From: Peptoniphilus_A genitalis
GTDB lineage: Bacteria; Bacillota; Clostridia; Tissierellales; Peptoniphilaceae
Assembly (NCBI RefSeq): GCF_949769225.1
Contig: NZ_CATKPB010000003.1
Strand: one strand, 5' to 3'
Length of the DNA: 64,000 bases
Part shown: in pieces, positions 17,501-25,965 of the stretch
How positions within the stretch are numbered: the first letter of the stretch is position 1
Layout of the letters: each line of letters starts with the position of its first letter
Translations under genes and position numbers: made by a program
Notes under the pieces: generated by a model
Told to the model about the DNA's origin: nothing
Database searches by the model: none
What the model saw: only the letters and a program-made list of their open reading frames with translations

Positions 17501-19860
17501 AAAATATTCACTATTTTAGCTTTAGGAAAAAATTGCTTTAATTGAGTCATTACATTAAAATCTACGTTCTCATCTGCTATGATTATTGTCCTCAAATCAC
17601 TAATTGAATTTATACCATTTTTAAATAAATAATTAATGTACATCTTTGCTGATTCATTATCCAGTTCTAAGATATTAATCTTATGCTTTTTTACGACATC
17701 ATGCATCTTTTCTCCAGACATTTCTGATTTGTCGTCCAAAAATGTCATTGTACTTCCAGTACGAACAATTCCTATTAAATTAATAATAGTTTTATATAGC
17801 GAATTACTTTTAAAATCAAGATATTGATCGTCTTCAGAGAATTCATAGACTTTACTATGATTTTTATTTTTTTCTATTAAGTCCTCAACGTTAATATATT
17901 TTTTAGATTTTAATATTTCGTTTTCTTTTAAACATAAAATAATGTGATTTTTATCTGAATTCAGTTTATTACAATGAACTTCATCTATATATTTCTCTAC
18001 CAAACAAGCTTCAATTCTTTCTCCATATACGCATTGTATATCTTTTTTCTCATCGACATTACATATATTTATCGATGTTTTTTCACTTTCTTTAGCTGTT
18101 ATATTGAATATTATAATCGAATTAATATTCAATAGTGTGCTTAATAAGGTTGAAATCATAGCCTCTATCTTACTATTTACTATGAATATGATAACTTTGT
18201 TCTCGGAATACTTTTCAAGTTTTAAATTGTTTCTTATTTTAAGATATATGTCATATACGCTTGAATAACTTAATACTTTTTCTTGGCTCTCTATTATCGC
18301 TTTATTTTTATAAATTTTTAAACTATTCAATATTTCTTCAATTGTAGTTTGTCTATCTAAGCAGTGTTTCCCAATATAATAGGTTTCATCAATATTCGTA
18401 TCATATAACAAGTTAAAAACAGAATTTCCCCAAGTGTCTTTATTTGTAGCTAAATTATTTAAAATCTCCTCAAAACATTTAAACATTAATTTAATCATTT
18501 TTAGATTAAATACGTTTTCTCTTACATCCCAATTTATTTGCAAGCCTAAGTTAGTGTCCATAACTTGACAATCTATAAACACTTGAGGAGTTTGGGTTAT
18601 GCCATACTGATACACTCCAATCAGCCTATCTTTTATCAACCCTATTGCACTTGTAAAAACATAAGGTAAAATAAAATTTCTAGCATCATCTAATTTTGAA
18701 ATTTGCCTCAAAACTTCAACACCAGAAACAATTGAATTGTCAAGATTTTCAAATAATTGCTTATTTATACTTTTCGCAAACTCATAAAAACTTCTATCCG
18801 TTTCTTTAACTGATAGTATAGATGTACTTGTAAAATCGCCAATCAAGTTGTCAAGTGATTCAGCAACCTCTTTTCTATCAAATATTGTTAAATTTAAGCT
18901 AAAGTCCTTAGAATAGCTCCAATTTTGCAGAATAACAGCATATGCAGCTAAAACTACAGCTGTTGGAGTTAAACCATATTCTCTTGTCATTTTTCTTAAA
19001 TTTTCCCATTTATTTGGTTCTATACAAAGACTAAATCTCTTAAAAGAAGGTTTTTCCCGATTGTAAGTAGTATTTATATATAATTCTGGTGGACCATCTA
19101 TTTCAGTTATTTTCTCCTTCCAATATTGATATGATTTTTTATAGTTATCAGAATTTTTCTTTTCGTCTTCTTTTTTTCTATAATCCCTAAAAGAAATATT
19201 TGGCTTGAAATTTATGCCTTTCTCTATGTTTAAATCAAAGTATATGTTCTCAAATTCTTTCAGTAATTTCCAAATACTTGACCAATCAGCTATCATAAAA
19301 TCCATCGAAAAATGTAGAATAGAGTTTTTTTCTTTTTCAGAAACTCCTATATCAAACATAGGCCATTGTTCAACCTCGTAAACTTTATTTTCTAACTTCC
19401 TTCTAATGCTTTCAGTAGATTCCTTCATCAATTTATAATGTGGAACACTGTCTTGTATTTTTTGAAAACCATCTTTGTAAATAATAGCTCTTAACATATC
19501 ATGTTTTTGAATTAAAGCATTCCAGACTCGTTCTACTTTTTCAGTGTCTAAATTAGGATATAAAAACTCTTGATATATGTGACAAGATGTATTTCCATAT
19601 TCATAGCCATCGCCTCTCCCTAGTAAATAAGCTGACTGTATATCGGATAGTGGGAATTTTTCATTTTCAATTCTTAAATCGACATTTTCCTCTTGTTTTA
19701 AATAATTAATTATATCTCTCTTATTTTCTTTCAATTCTTTTAATAAAGATTCCGGCAAATCTTTTTTTAAAGTTCTGTATTTTAGTTTAGTATCTTGAAT
19801 GTATAGATCAACCCCCATTTTTTTACATTTTTCAATTAACTGTTTAGAATAATTGCTCAT
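14542..19860 (-). CDS. terminal NRPS: docking-Cy-(decayed A with MT)-PCP-TE
   Basis: 1772 residues. A TubC-like docking domain (1-60) is followed by a cyclization domain (about 68-500) with the motif DFMIADWSS (DxxxxDxxS, near 188) and TQTPQVFID. Residues about 500-1050 look like an adenylation domain that has lost its TSGTTG, GPTE and GRxD motifs. Inside it sits a methyltransferase with an intact SAM motif LEIGAGTGSTT (near 1126). A carrier domain (LGADSL, near 1407) and a thioesterase (GHSFGG near 1557; late His in DGNHFS) end the protein. Layout matches PchF and the end of HMWP1. It would add and cyclize a last Cys loaded by another protein, methylate, and release the product by hydrolysis or cyclization. 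Last gene of the biosynthetic operon. Confidence 0.9.
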   Translation of the reverse strand: MSNYSKQLIEKCKKMGVDLYIQDTKLKYRTLKKDLPESLLKELKENKRDIINYLKQEENVDLRIENEKFPLSDIQSAYLLGRGDGYEYGNTSCHIYQEFLYPNLDTEKVERVWNALIQKHDMLRAIIYKDGFQKIQDSVPHYKLMKESTESIRRKLENKVYEVEQWPMFDIGVSEKEKNSILHFSMDFMIADWSSIWKLLKEFENIYFDLNIEKGINFKPNISFRDYRKKEDEKKNSDNYKKSYQYWKEKITEIDGPPELYINTTYNREKPSFKRFSLCIEPNKWENLRKMTREYGLTPTAVVLAAYAVILQNWSYSKDFSLNLTIFDRKEVAESLDNLIGDFTSTSILSVKETDRSFYEFAKSINKQLFENLDNSIVSGVEVLRQISKLDDARNFILPYVFTSAIGLIKDRLIGVYQYGITQTPQVFIDCQVMDTNLGLQINWDVRENVFNLKMIKLMFKCFEEILNNLATNKDTWGNSVFNLLYDTNIDETYYIGKHCLDRQTTIEEILNSLKIYKNKAIIESQEKVLSYSSVYDIYLKIRNNLKLEKYSENKVIIFIVNSKIEAMISTLLSTLLNINSIIIFNITAKESEKTSINICNVDEKKDIQCVYGERIEACLVEKYIDEVHCNKLNSDKNHIILCLKENEILKSKKYINVEDLIEKNKNHSKVYEFSEDDQYLDFKSNSLYKTIINLIGIVRTGSTMTFLDDKSEMSGEKMHDVVKKHKINILELDNESAKMYINYLFKNGINSISDLRTIIIADENVDFNVMTQLKQFFPKAKIVNIFVEDRIDGIGYAYFNYEMFIKDSTIYPFDKNKVFILDRNQNLCLPYSFGILSALKENYPQDETLSNYIYNSNYCAYYDENNRIKLKGSIDEKVKIKRRTFNLQEVRRQLINEDGIGSVYLHLTKKKDASDLNAIVTLKEDYEYKNKNNKKMDLIHILDETSRKYKHVFNDDNYSKMCKKRDIIVMNKILNMLIKLNILQDQRGSFFVNHANYSNIDSKYVWMIDRWLFELENIGLIRKIDDTYIINEHLKMNNLEIEWEKLFDMWKNEYGNINLLKYIKINSDNILDIAKGNIDPVKLLYPDSSNRYTEALYRFNSSSKLINDYFINVLRWYMKNFSKDKIRILEIGAGTGSTTRKLLETLKGESYEYHFTDSLKYFFPDAKKRFGGKENVYIYKYDIDEDPIEQGLKENYFDLVIGAYVIENARNIKETLINLRKIISPKGFLVFSEPAENEPWILTSQAFMMEKPQNDDLRKDVFFMSADKWIYALDNIDHYSQTFRFPNTKLIKNNTGVYFFVKQFKKNKQEVNTDEIKKHLKGSLPSHMMPNNIIPIELEHFSNNQSNQDIQKIIKFFELRKPMEENLLVNIENRHINTMQAEIAKICSKVLHQKEIDIYSNFYDLGADSLLIARITTKIINHIDSSIPFEKLLREIIKNPTVYEISKQLELLKRPIIKNDERTNLNKKPLLKSERYKCANSSGIMRIIVSGVSDFGTNLDILASKLAEQSLGDIVLLEILDKEQFLEMTDKTMIEKLSYLYFDEIAKYNPNVVQIIGHSFGGMIALELAKRCLESGIDVVNLSMIESGIIPKNDYNDIYLEMIFMQSYGLHAEGINSQMNNINEKTTIGKIFKIENLTTLEGFNCKDILLLDFMKMKYQERFKLYSDIVYLTTGKSIEKEFLMFSYRIFKHTFEAQKYVPDIYYGDIDYYITKNNLGEYKHLDLLLKNLKNIILGTINIFHIDGNHFSIIKDEECINKLSLALQSNFKKCL

Positions 19861-19866
19861 ATTTAA

Positions 19867-20934
19867 TTATCTCCTTCCATTATTGTATAAAGAGTGTATA
19901 TCGCAGAATTGTTTAAATGTTTTTATATTTTCATCAGTAATCTTTGCATATCCTGCTGCATCTTGTAAAGTTTTCCAGTTTTTTGATACAATTAGTTCCC
20001 TATTAACTCTACTGCTGTTCATACGTGCATTGATAATATAATTCTTTGCTTCTAAAATTTCTTTAGTAATAGCATCTATCCATATTTGACTATATATATC
20101 ATTTATACTTAAGGGGTACCCTTCAAATAAATTTATATATGCTAGCTCATCCTTTAGATAATTGTTATAATTGTTGAACTTAACATATGATCGCGGTCTC
20201 CATGAAACACACCCATATGTATCATTCAACGATAGAGTCCCATCAGTAAAATAAAAATCTATTTTATGCATAAGATGCATATTATAATCTGGATACTCAG
20301 GATTAAATCTGTTATTATATTCTATATTTATGGGAATATCCCCAAGTTTACCGTACAATATGTCAAATGGCTGGGTACAGGAATCCCATTCGACTTTTTT
20401 AATATCTAGCTTGCCATATGCACCCGCCATTATTAATATATCAATGGCTGTATACGATACCTGCACAGAAAAAGAAGCATTTATATATAATAGTTTGGAA
20501 AGTTTCTTTATAGCTTTAGAATATTCAATAAAACTTCGTATATTCTCAAAGTGCGAGAATATGTTTGCTGTCATATAAACAACTCTATTGTCTAAAGCTA
20601 ATTCCAAGCATGTTCGTTGATGATTATAATATACTGGTTGCTCTTGAATAACATTGATTTTTTTATTCAAAAGTTTGTGACATATCTCCGTACCTTCTCC
20701 TCCAACCCCTTCTGATCTCAATATTACACAAGCTAAATCTATATCATCAGGTAAATCCTCTAAATTTGTATAAAGTGGTATGTTATATTTATCTGCCAAA
20801 TTCTTAGACCTGACACTTCCCTTTGCAAAAATGCCAGAAATTTTGAAATCTTTGCTATTTCTGTTTATTGCCTCTACATAATATGATCCAAAAGTAGATC
20901 CACATACTATAACATTTAATACATTGTTTCTCAC
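19867..20934 (-). CDS. thiazolinyl imide reductase, copy 2 (Irp3/PchG family)
   Basis: 355 residues. The Rossmann start VIVCGSTFGSYYVEAI and the following GIFAKGSVRSKNLADKYNIP match the Irp3/YbtU/PchG group of the Gfo/Idh/MocA fold, which reduces a carrier-bound thiazoline ring to thiazolidine with NADPH. A conserved EGVGGEGTEI segment is present near residue 75. It sits six bases before the terminal NRPS gene and directly after the saccharopine-dehydrogenase-like gene. It is a clear paralogue of the protein at 24898-25965, so two rings may be reduced, or the copies act on different intermediates. Confidence 0.88.
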   Translation of the reverse strand: MRNNVLNVIVCGSTFGSYYVEAINRNSKDFKISGIFAKGSVRSKNLADKYNIPLYTNLEDLPDDIDLACVILRSEGVGGEGTEICHKLLNKKINVIQEQPVYYNHQRTCLELALDNRVVYMTANIFSHFENIRSFIEYSKAIKKLSKLLYINASFSVQVSYTAIDILIMAGAYGKLDIKKVEWDSCTQPFDILYGKLGDIPINIEYNNRFNPEYPDYNMHLMHKIDFYFTDGTLSLNDTYGCVSWRPRSYVKFNNYNNYLKDELAYINLFEGYPLSINDIYSQIWIDAITKEILEAKNYIINARMNSSRVNRELIVSKNWKTLQDAAGYAKITDENIKTFKQFCDIHSLYNNGRR

Positions 20935-22005
20935 TTATATTTCTCCCTCTGATACTCTAATTTCTGAAAGTGATGTATCGTCAATAATCTCATAGTATAG
21001 ATGTTTATTTACCCTCAATAGTATATCTAATATTTTATTAGACTCTCCAAACGACAACATATCAAATATCCCATGCATATTATTTTCCTTAAGTAGCAAT
21101 ATTGCAGTTGCAACAGCTACAGAAGATGTTATTTCTAAAGAGGAATCGCCTTTCAAAATCATGCATTTTTTTAATATGTGATTACTAAGTACTCCTTTTA
21201 TATCAAGCAAAATGCAACAATTTGAGTCTATGTTTCTTGTATCTTTTTCAGACGCTTCAATGAGTTTTTTTATATCGTTTTCTGAAGCTGCCTTTCTAAA
21301 TTTTCCATTCATCAAAAATCTATAAGTTTCTCCTTCAGGCATGCAGATACTAAAACTTGCGTTTTTTAAACCTAATTTTCTGCTAAGTCGTAATGTTCTG
21401 AAATCCATATATGATATCATGTTTAAATTCATTGCAAACATATTAAATTTTTGGTGAATTTTTTGTTTATCTATAACTTGTAATTTTCTGTTTTTTATTT
21501 CAGTCATTGGATAAATGTTTTTGCCATTTATATAATTCAAGTATGATTTAGCTGATGAATATGAAAATTTGTCACATACGACATAGTACAAAGCTAAGTC
21601 AGTCACGTAATCAAATTTTTGGGAAATTATGACTGGAAGAGCTTCTGATAGACCAGGAGAAACTCCTACTCCGTGACATATTAATGATTTATTTATTTCT
21701 GGTAATTCAATATCTTCGTAATGTGTTAAATCAACAAGCTTTCCGCCAACATATTCTACTGCCTCCAATAGATTTTTAATACCTTTCTTATTAGAATAGG
21801 AACAATTTATAATAGAGTCACAATTTTTTACAAACTCAAAGCAAGATTTTTTATCAGATAAATCTATATAGCAAGAATTCTTGAAACTATTGTTAAGTGG
21901 CTTATTATTTCTAAAACTAACTTTAATGTTTTTAACGCCATAATTTGACAATAGTTTATAGCATAAGCTTCCTACATCGCCGTTTGCACCGATTATGCCA
22001 ATCAT
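20935..22005 (-). CDS. saccharopine-dehydrogenase-like NAD(P)-binding oxidoreductase
   Basis: 356 residues. N-terminal Rossmann motif GIIGANGDVG, then a middle alpha/beta part with GVGVSPGLSEALPV (near 112), as in the saccharopine dehydrogenase/short reductase-like group. It overlaps the upstream gene as ATGA. The same GAGGGAGAAAT string that ends that gene (EGEI) acts as its ribosome site, and its own 3' end (EGEI again) does so for the next gene. Substrate unknown. By context it tailors the siderophore or makes a building block. No counterpart is present in yersiniabactin or pyochelin loci as I know them. Confidence 0.75.
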   Translation of the reverse strand: MIGIIGANGDVGSLCYKLLSNYGVKNIKVSFRNNKPLNNSFKNSCYIDLSDKKSCFEFVKNCDSIINCSYSNKKGIKNLLEAVEYVGGKLVDLTHYEDIELPEINKSLICHGVGVSPGLSEALPVIISQKFDYVTDLALYYVVCDKFSYSSAKSYLNYINGKNIYPMTEIKNRKLQVIDKQKIHQKFNMFAMNLNMISYMDFRTLRLSRKLGLKNASFSICMPEGETYRFLMNGKFRKAASENDIKKLIEASEKDTRNIDSNCCILLDIKGVLSNHILKKCMILKGDSSLEITSSVAVATAILLLKENNMHGIFDMLSFGESNKILDILLRVNKHLYYEIIDDTSLSEIRVSEGEI

Positions 22006-23432
22006 ATTTCTCCCTCAATAATTTCATCACTGTTATATTCTTTTTCTTCAATTAAGGCTAGCATATCCTTAAAGTTAGCATTAGAAAATATATCTGAAAG
22101 ACTTAGGTCAAAATCAAATTCCTTTTTTATGCTCAAAATTAATTTTGTAGCAAGTAAACTATCCCCTCCTAATTTAAAATAATTTGAATTTTCATCTATT
22201 CCTTTTTGAATTCCTAAGTTATCTTGCCATAATTTACTTAATTTCTCTAATTTTCTATAATAGTTATTTATGTTTTTATAGTTTACTTCTTGAAGTTCAA
22301 TTTCTTTTGTGTGAGGATCTATATTTATTTTGTTTAAGTCAATGCCATCATTTAATGTAACAACTATACTATCTTCCATAAGGTTGTTATTCTTTAAAAA
22401 TTTTTGTATTCCAGACTTGAAATCACTTTTTATTTTTATAGATGCACAGAATGTATCATCTTTAATTGATATATTACTCTCAGCAGCAATGATATCCATG
22501 CTTTTAAAAATTGTTTCAAGATAATTTATATTGTAAAAAAATTCATTGCGTGTTTTATTATTTATACATAAGTATTGCTCTTGAAAAAATATAGCTAATA
22601 GCACTGAAATCGGATCCATATTAATAAAATCCGTCAAATACAAAATTCCATTTTCATTTAAAGTCAGACTCAATAAATTAATCGTTAATTCAATATCTTT
22701 AAACTGATGACCTACATTTGCCATAAATAGATAGTCATATTTTCCAACCATTTCTCCGGAAATAGAATCGCCTAGAAACTTCCATTTTGAAAAATTAATA
22801 TTCTTATATTTTTCTTTTAAGTAAGAGTTAGTTAATGAAGTCCCACCTATTAAATCTACTTGCTCTACTTCGTTAAGGTTTTTTAATAACCATTGTAAAA
22901 ATAAACCTTGCCCAGGATTTACTATTCCGACTTTTCCTGCACCCTTTGCAATGGTTGAGTTGATTTCTTCAACAACTTCTTTATAGTATTCTTTTATATT
23001 AGAATTATTAAAACTAATAGCCTCGGGAGATATTTTTTTATCTAACAATAAGTAGTATTTATTATCATTATCTTCTAAAATATCTATAAATAGATTTACT
23101 TTCTCATTTAATGTTTTCATTAAAGAATTGCTTTCTACTTTTTTATTTAATAATTCGGTCTCCTTGAATCCCATAATATATTTTTCCCAATAATTAATGA
23201 TTCTGCTGTTTCTTTCATCTAAGTTTATGGATTTTTCATTTACTTTGAAGAGTAGACTTTTTATAAATTTCTTAACAATATATGTTCTATCTTGTATATG
23301 CTTATCTTCAATCCCTTTTATTGTTTCTAAATGCAAGCCGTTATCATCTTGTTTCATCATTAAAGGTCTAGCATATATTAAACTATCTTTTTTCTCACAT
23401 GGCACACGTATAAAGTCGACCTGTTCTTTCAT
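22002..23432 (-). CDS. split NRPS piece: methyltransferase-like domain plus carrier domain
   Basis: 476 residues from ATG 23432, chosen because AAGGAGGAGA stands 5-14 bases upstream; the longer frame from 23462 overlaps the previous gene and lacks such a site. The middle part (about 100-340) has the fold order of the SAM methyltransferases embedded in NRPS, but motif I reads VGIVNPGQG instead of xLEIGAGTG. It is probably not a normal methyltransferase and may resemble the epimerase-like domain of PchE. A carrier domain with LGGDSLLA (Ser near 421) and an acidic tail end the protein. No adenylation domain is present, so loading must come from the HMWP2-like protein. Confidence 0.8.
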   Translation of the reverse strand: MKEQVDFIRVPCEKKDSLIYARPLMMKQDDNGLHLETIKGIEDKHIQDRTYIVKKFIKSLLFKVNEKSINLDERNSRIINYWEKYIMGFKETELLNKKVESNSLMKTLNEKVNLFIDILEDNDNKYYLLLDKKISPEAISFNNSNIKEYYKEVVEEINSTIAKGAGKVGIVNPGQGLFLQWLLKNLNEVEQVDLIGGTSLTNSYLKEKYKNINFSKWKFLGDSISGEMVGKYDYLFMANVGHQFKDIELTINLLSLTLNENGILYLTDFINMDPISVLLAIFFQEQYLCINNKTRNEFFYNINYLETIFKSMDIIAAESNISIKDDTFCASIKIKSDFKSGIQKFLKNNNLMEDSIVVTLNDGIDLNKINIDPHTKEIELQEVNYKNINNYYRKLEKLSKLWQDNLGIQKGIDENSNYFKLGGDSLLATKLILSIKKEFDFDLSLSDIFSNANFKDMLALIEEKEYNSDEIIEGEI

Positions 23433-23445
23433 ATCAATCTCCTCC

Positions 23446-24894
23446 TTAAAAATCTCCCCCACAGACTTGAAATATGATTTGTTTATAATTTTCTATAATT
23501 TTATTTATGTAACTATAGTCAAATAGTTCCTTTATATAATCAAATGAAATTTTCATCTCGTTATCTATTATTCTTACATGATGATCCAATATAACTTGTG
23601 GTGTTTGACTCAAAGAACACTCTTCTTTAAATCCATTTAAAATTGAAGTATAGTTCTCGCCAATCATACATGTCATAACAATTGGGAAAAACCTTTCTTT
23701 TCCTAACCCTGTTTTCCTTGCTTTATTTAAAATATTTACTCCATCATAAGCTCTGAATTCAAGTATTTTAAATATTTGATTCTGAGTATTTTTTACTGCT
23801 TCTATGAAATTATCTTGCTTATCTATGTATTCAATCAATCCAATATTGGTAAATTCGCCTAAAACATCATCAATATTACTGTTTAAAGGTAGTTTTCCAA
23901 ATATCGTAATATTTATAGATAAGTCTTTTTGACGACTCAGGTCTGATAAAACTTTCATATATACAGTCATTACAACAGATGTTAGTGTAACTTTTTGAAG
24001 CCTAGAGTATCTTTCAAGTGCGGTTACTATATCTTTTTCAAAAGTATATTCTTGTCTAACAAATGTCGTTGAATCAAGATCTTGAAAATTTTTCTTATAA
24101 GCTAATTTCGGACCGTCACTAATATCCAAGATCCTGTTTTCCCAATACATTTCTGCTTTTTGGAGTGTTTTTTGGTTTTTTATCCTATAACTTTCAAGAT
24201 CATGAATATAATCTTTATAGTCATATTTAGCCTTTTCCAACTTTTGCCCCGAATATATATTGAAAAGATGATTGATTAATTTTCCAGCACACCAGGCATC
24301 CAATATTGAGCAATCAAAGCTAAAGTGTAAGATATCATCAGAGTTATTGCTTTTGCCAACTATAATAGTAAACATAGGCCAGTAATCATAACCGTATATT
24401 TTACGAGATAAATTTTCTCTTGCATTTAATTTGTCCTCCTCCCTAGCTAGATTATATGTTTGAACTTTATATTTAGGCATTTTATTAAGTATTATTCCTT
24501 GGCCTGTTGACAATATTATCATTCTAAGAGCGTCATTTTGTTGTATCAAGACATTTATAGCATTTTCTAATTTTGCTACATCAATATTTTCTTTCGAAAA
24601 TTCAATGTAATAATGTGCATTTACTTTATTTAAAATTTGATTTTTTGATTGCCCTGCCATATATGCCAATTGCATCGAACTTAAATCTACATAATTATCT
24701 TTTATATATAGTAGGAAATTAGAAATCTGTTCTTTATTGTTCTTAATCTCATTTAAAACGTCATGCGATATAACAGATTTTTTAATTTTATACTTAAGGT
24801 TTTTTTCTTCCATGTAAAGACAAATACCTTTTTCTTTTAAACTTTTTAAATAATTAAATACCTGCAAATCGTTAAGTTTTTTAATTTTTCCCAT
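23446..24894 (-). CDS. stand-alone NRPS cyclization (Cy) domain with docking domain
   Basis: 482 residues. A TubC-like docking domain (about 8-60, CLYMEEKNLKYKI) is followed by one cyclization domain with DCSILDAWC (DxxxxDxxC near 195; the usual last Ser is Cys), MTCMIGEN retaining the catalytic Thr, and SQTPQVILD retaining the catalytic Asp. It would condense Cys on the carrier of the next protein with the upstream chain and close the thiazoline. It has no carrier of its own. Three bases after reductase 1 and 13 before the methyltransferase-like/carrier gene, so these two form one split Cy-MT*-PCP module. Confidence 0.87.
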   Translation of the reverse strand: MGKIKKLNDLQVFNYLKSLKEKGICLYMEEKNLKYKIKKSVISHDVLNEIKNNKEQISNFLLYIKDNYVDLSSMQLAYMAGQSKNQILNKVNAHYYIEFSKENIDVAKLENAINVLIQQNDALRMIILSTGQGIILNKMPKYKVQTYNLAREEDKLNARENLSRKIYGYDYWPMFTIIVGKSNNSDDILHFSFDCSILDAWCAGKLINHLFNIYSGQKLEKAKYDYKDYIHDLESYRIKNQKTLQKAEMYWENRILDISDGPKLAYKKNFQDLDSTTFVRQEYTFEKDIVTALERYSRLQKVTLTSVVMTVYMKVLSDLSRQKDLSINITIFGKLPLNSNIDDVLGEFTNIGLIEYIDKQDNFIEAVKNTQNQIFKILEFRAYDGVNILNKARKTGLGKERFFPIVMTCMIGENYTSILNGFKEECSLSQTPQVILDHHVRIIDNEMKISFDYIKELFDYSYINKIIENYKQIIFQVCGGDF

Positions 24895-24897
24895 TCT

Positions 24898-25965
24898 TCA
24901 CCTCAAAGAATTTAAGCCTTTTATGTGATTGGTATACTTTACATCAAATTCAACTAATTTAGGAAATTTAATTTCCTTGCTTAAATCGCTCCATTTTTCC
25001 GAAATTAATAACTCTCTTTGTAAATCTAATATATTCATCTTATGATTTATTATTTCTTCAATAAATTCATCTATCTCTCTTTTTATGGATTCTGGAAATG
25101 TTTTTTCCAATAGATAAGAATATCTTTCTACTTTTTCATCAGTTAAAATCAAGTTCATTTGCATTAATGTATCGGTTCGCTTATCTCCAATTTGATATGC
25201 CATAGCGTCTGAAATGTTCATTCGACTTCTCCAAATTACAGCTCCAAAAGTATCATTAAGTTCTAGCCTTCCTGAATTAAAGAAGTATATAATCCTATGC
25301 AACAAATGCATATGATTATTATGATCTTTATCGGAGACTTCATTATGAACTTGTATGAGAACATCTGATCTTCCATTTGAAATTCTGATACTATTAAATG
25401 GATATCTTTGAATACTTTCAAGTTTTTCTACTGTATAGTTTCGAGGATTGTTAAGCGATTTAGTTAAGATGGATGAAAGACCATATAATCCTTGAGAAGA
25501 CGATAAAACGCTCCCGTATAGAAATGTATCGTGAACATTAAGGTAATGGCTTGCTTCGCAAAACTTTTTTATGTTTTCTAAATATGGATATAAATTACCA
25601 ACTTTATAAAAAACATTATTTATTCTAGCTATTTTATAACATTCGGAAATTTCATTATGGTTTATTGGATGTTCTTGCATTACATTGACTCCCTTTTTTA
25701 AAAAATATTTAGAAATCTCTGTTCCTTCTCCCCCAAGAACCCCTGATTTTATTACAACGAACACAATATCAATATTATCAGGAATAGCATCTAAATCAGT
25801 AAACAAAGGTACATTATAAACTTTTGAACAATCTATGGATCGCATACTACCTTTTGCATATATTCCTACAAGCTCAAGATTATCGTTCATGCTTATTGCT
25901 CTCATATATAATTGTCCAAAAGTAGACCCACAAACGATTGCCTTTAATCTCATATTTTCCTTCAT
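24898..25965 (-). CDS. thiazolinyl imide reductase, copy 1 (Irp3/PchG family)
   Basis: 355 residues, starting MKENMRLKAIVCGSTFGQLY, with GIYAKGSMRSIDCSKVYNVP and GVLGGEGTEIS in the same places as its paralogue at 19867-20934. It reduces a thiazoline on the assembly line, by family. The start overlaps the stop of the HMWP2-like gene as TAATG, which couples its synthesis to that of the NRPS. Confidence 0.9.
   Translation of the reverse strand: MKENMRLKAIVCGSTFGQLYMRAISMNDNLELVGIYAKGSMRSIDCSKVYNVPLFTDLDAIPDNIDIVFVVIKSGVLGGEGTEISKYFLKKGVNVMQEHPINHNEISECYKIARINNVFYKVGNLYPYLENIKKFCEASHYLNVHDTFLYGSVLSSSQGLYGLSSILTKSLNNPRNYTVEKLESIQRYPFNSIRISNGRSDVLIQVHNEVSDKDHNNHMHLLHRIIYFFNSGRLELNDTFGAVIWRSRMNISDAMAYQIGDKRTDTLMQMNLILTDEKVERYSYLLEKTFPESIKREIDEFIEEIINHKMNILDLQRELLISEKWSDLSKEIKFPKLVEFDVKYTNHIKGLNSLR

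Noticed and set aside
17000..18400. Reading residues 500-1050 of the terminal NRPS as an active adenylation domain
   Set aside because: The ATP-binding TSGTTG, GPTE and GRxD motifs are absent.
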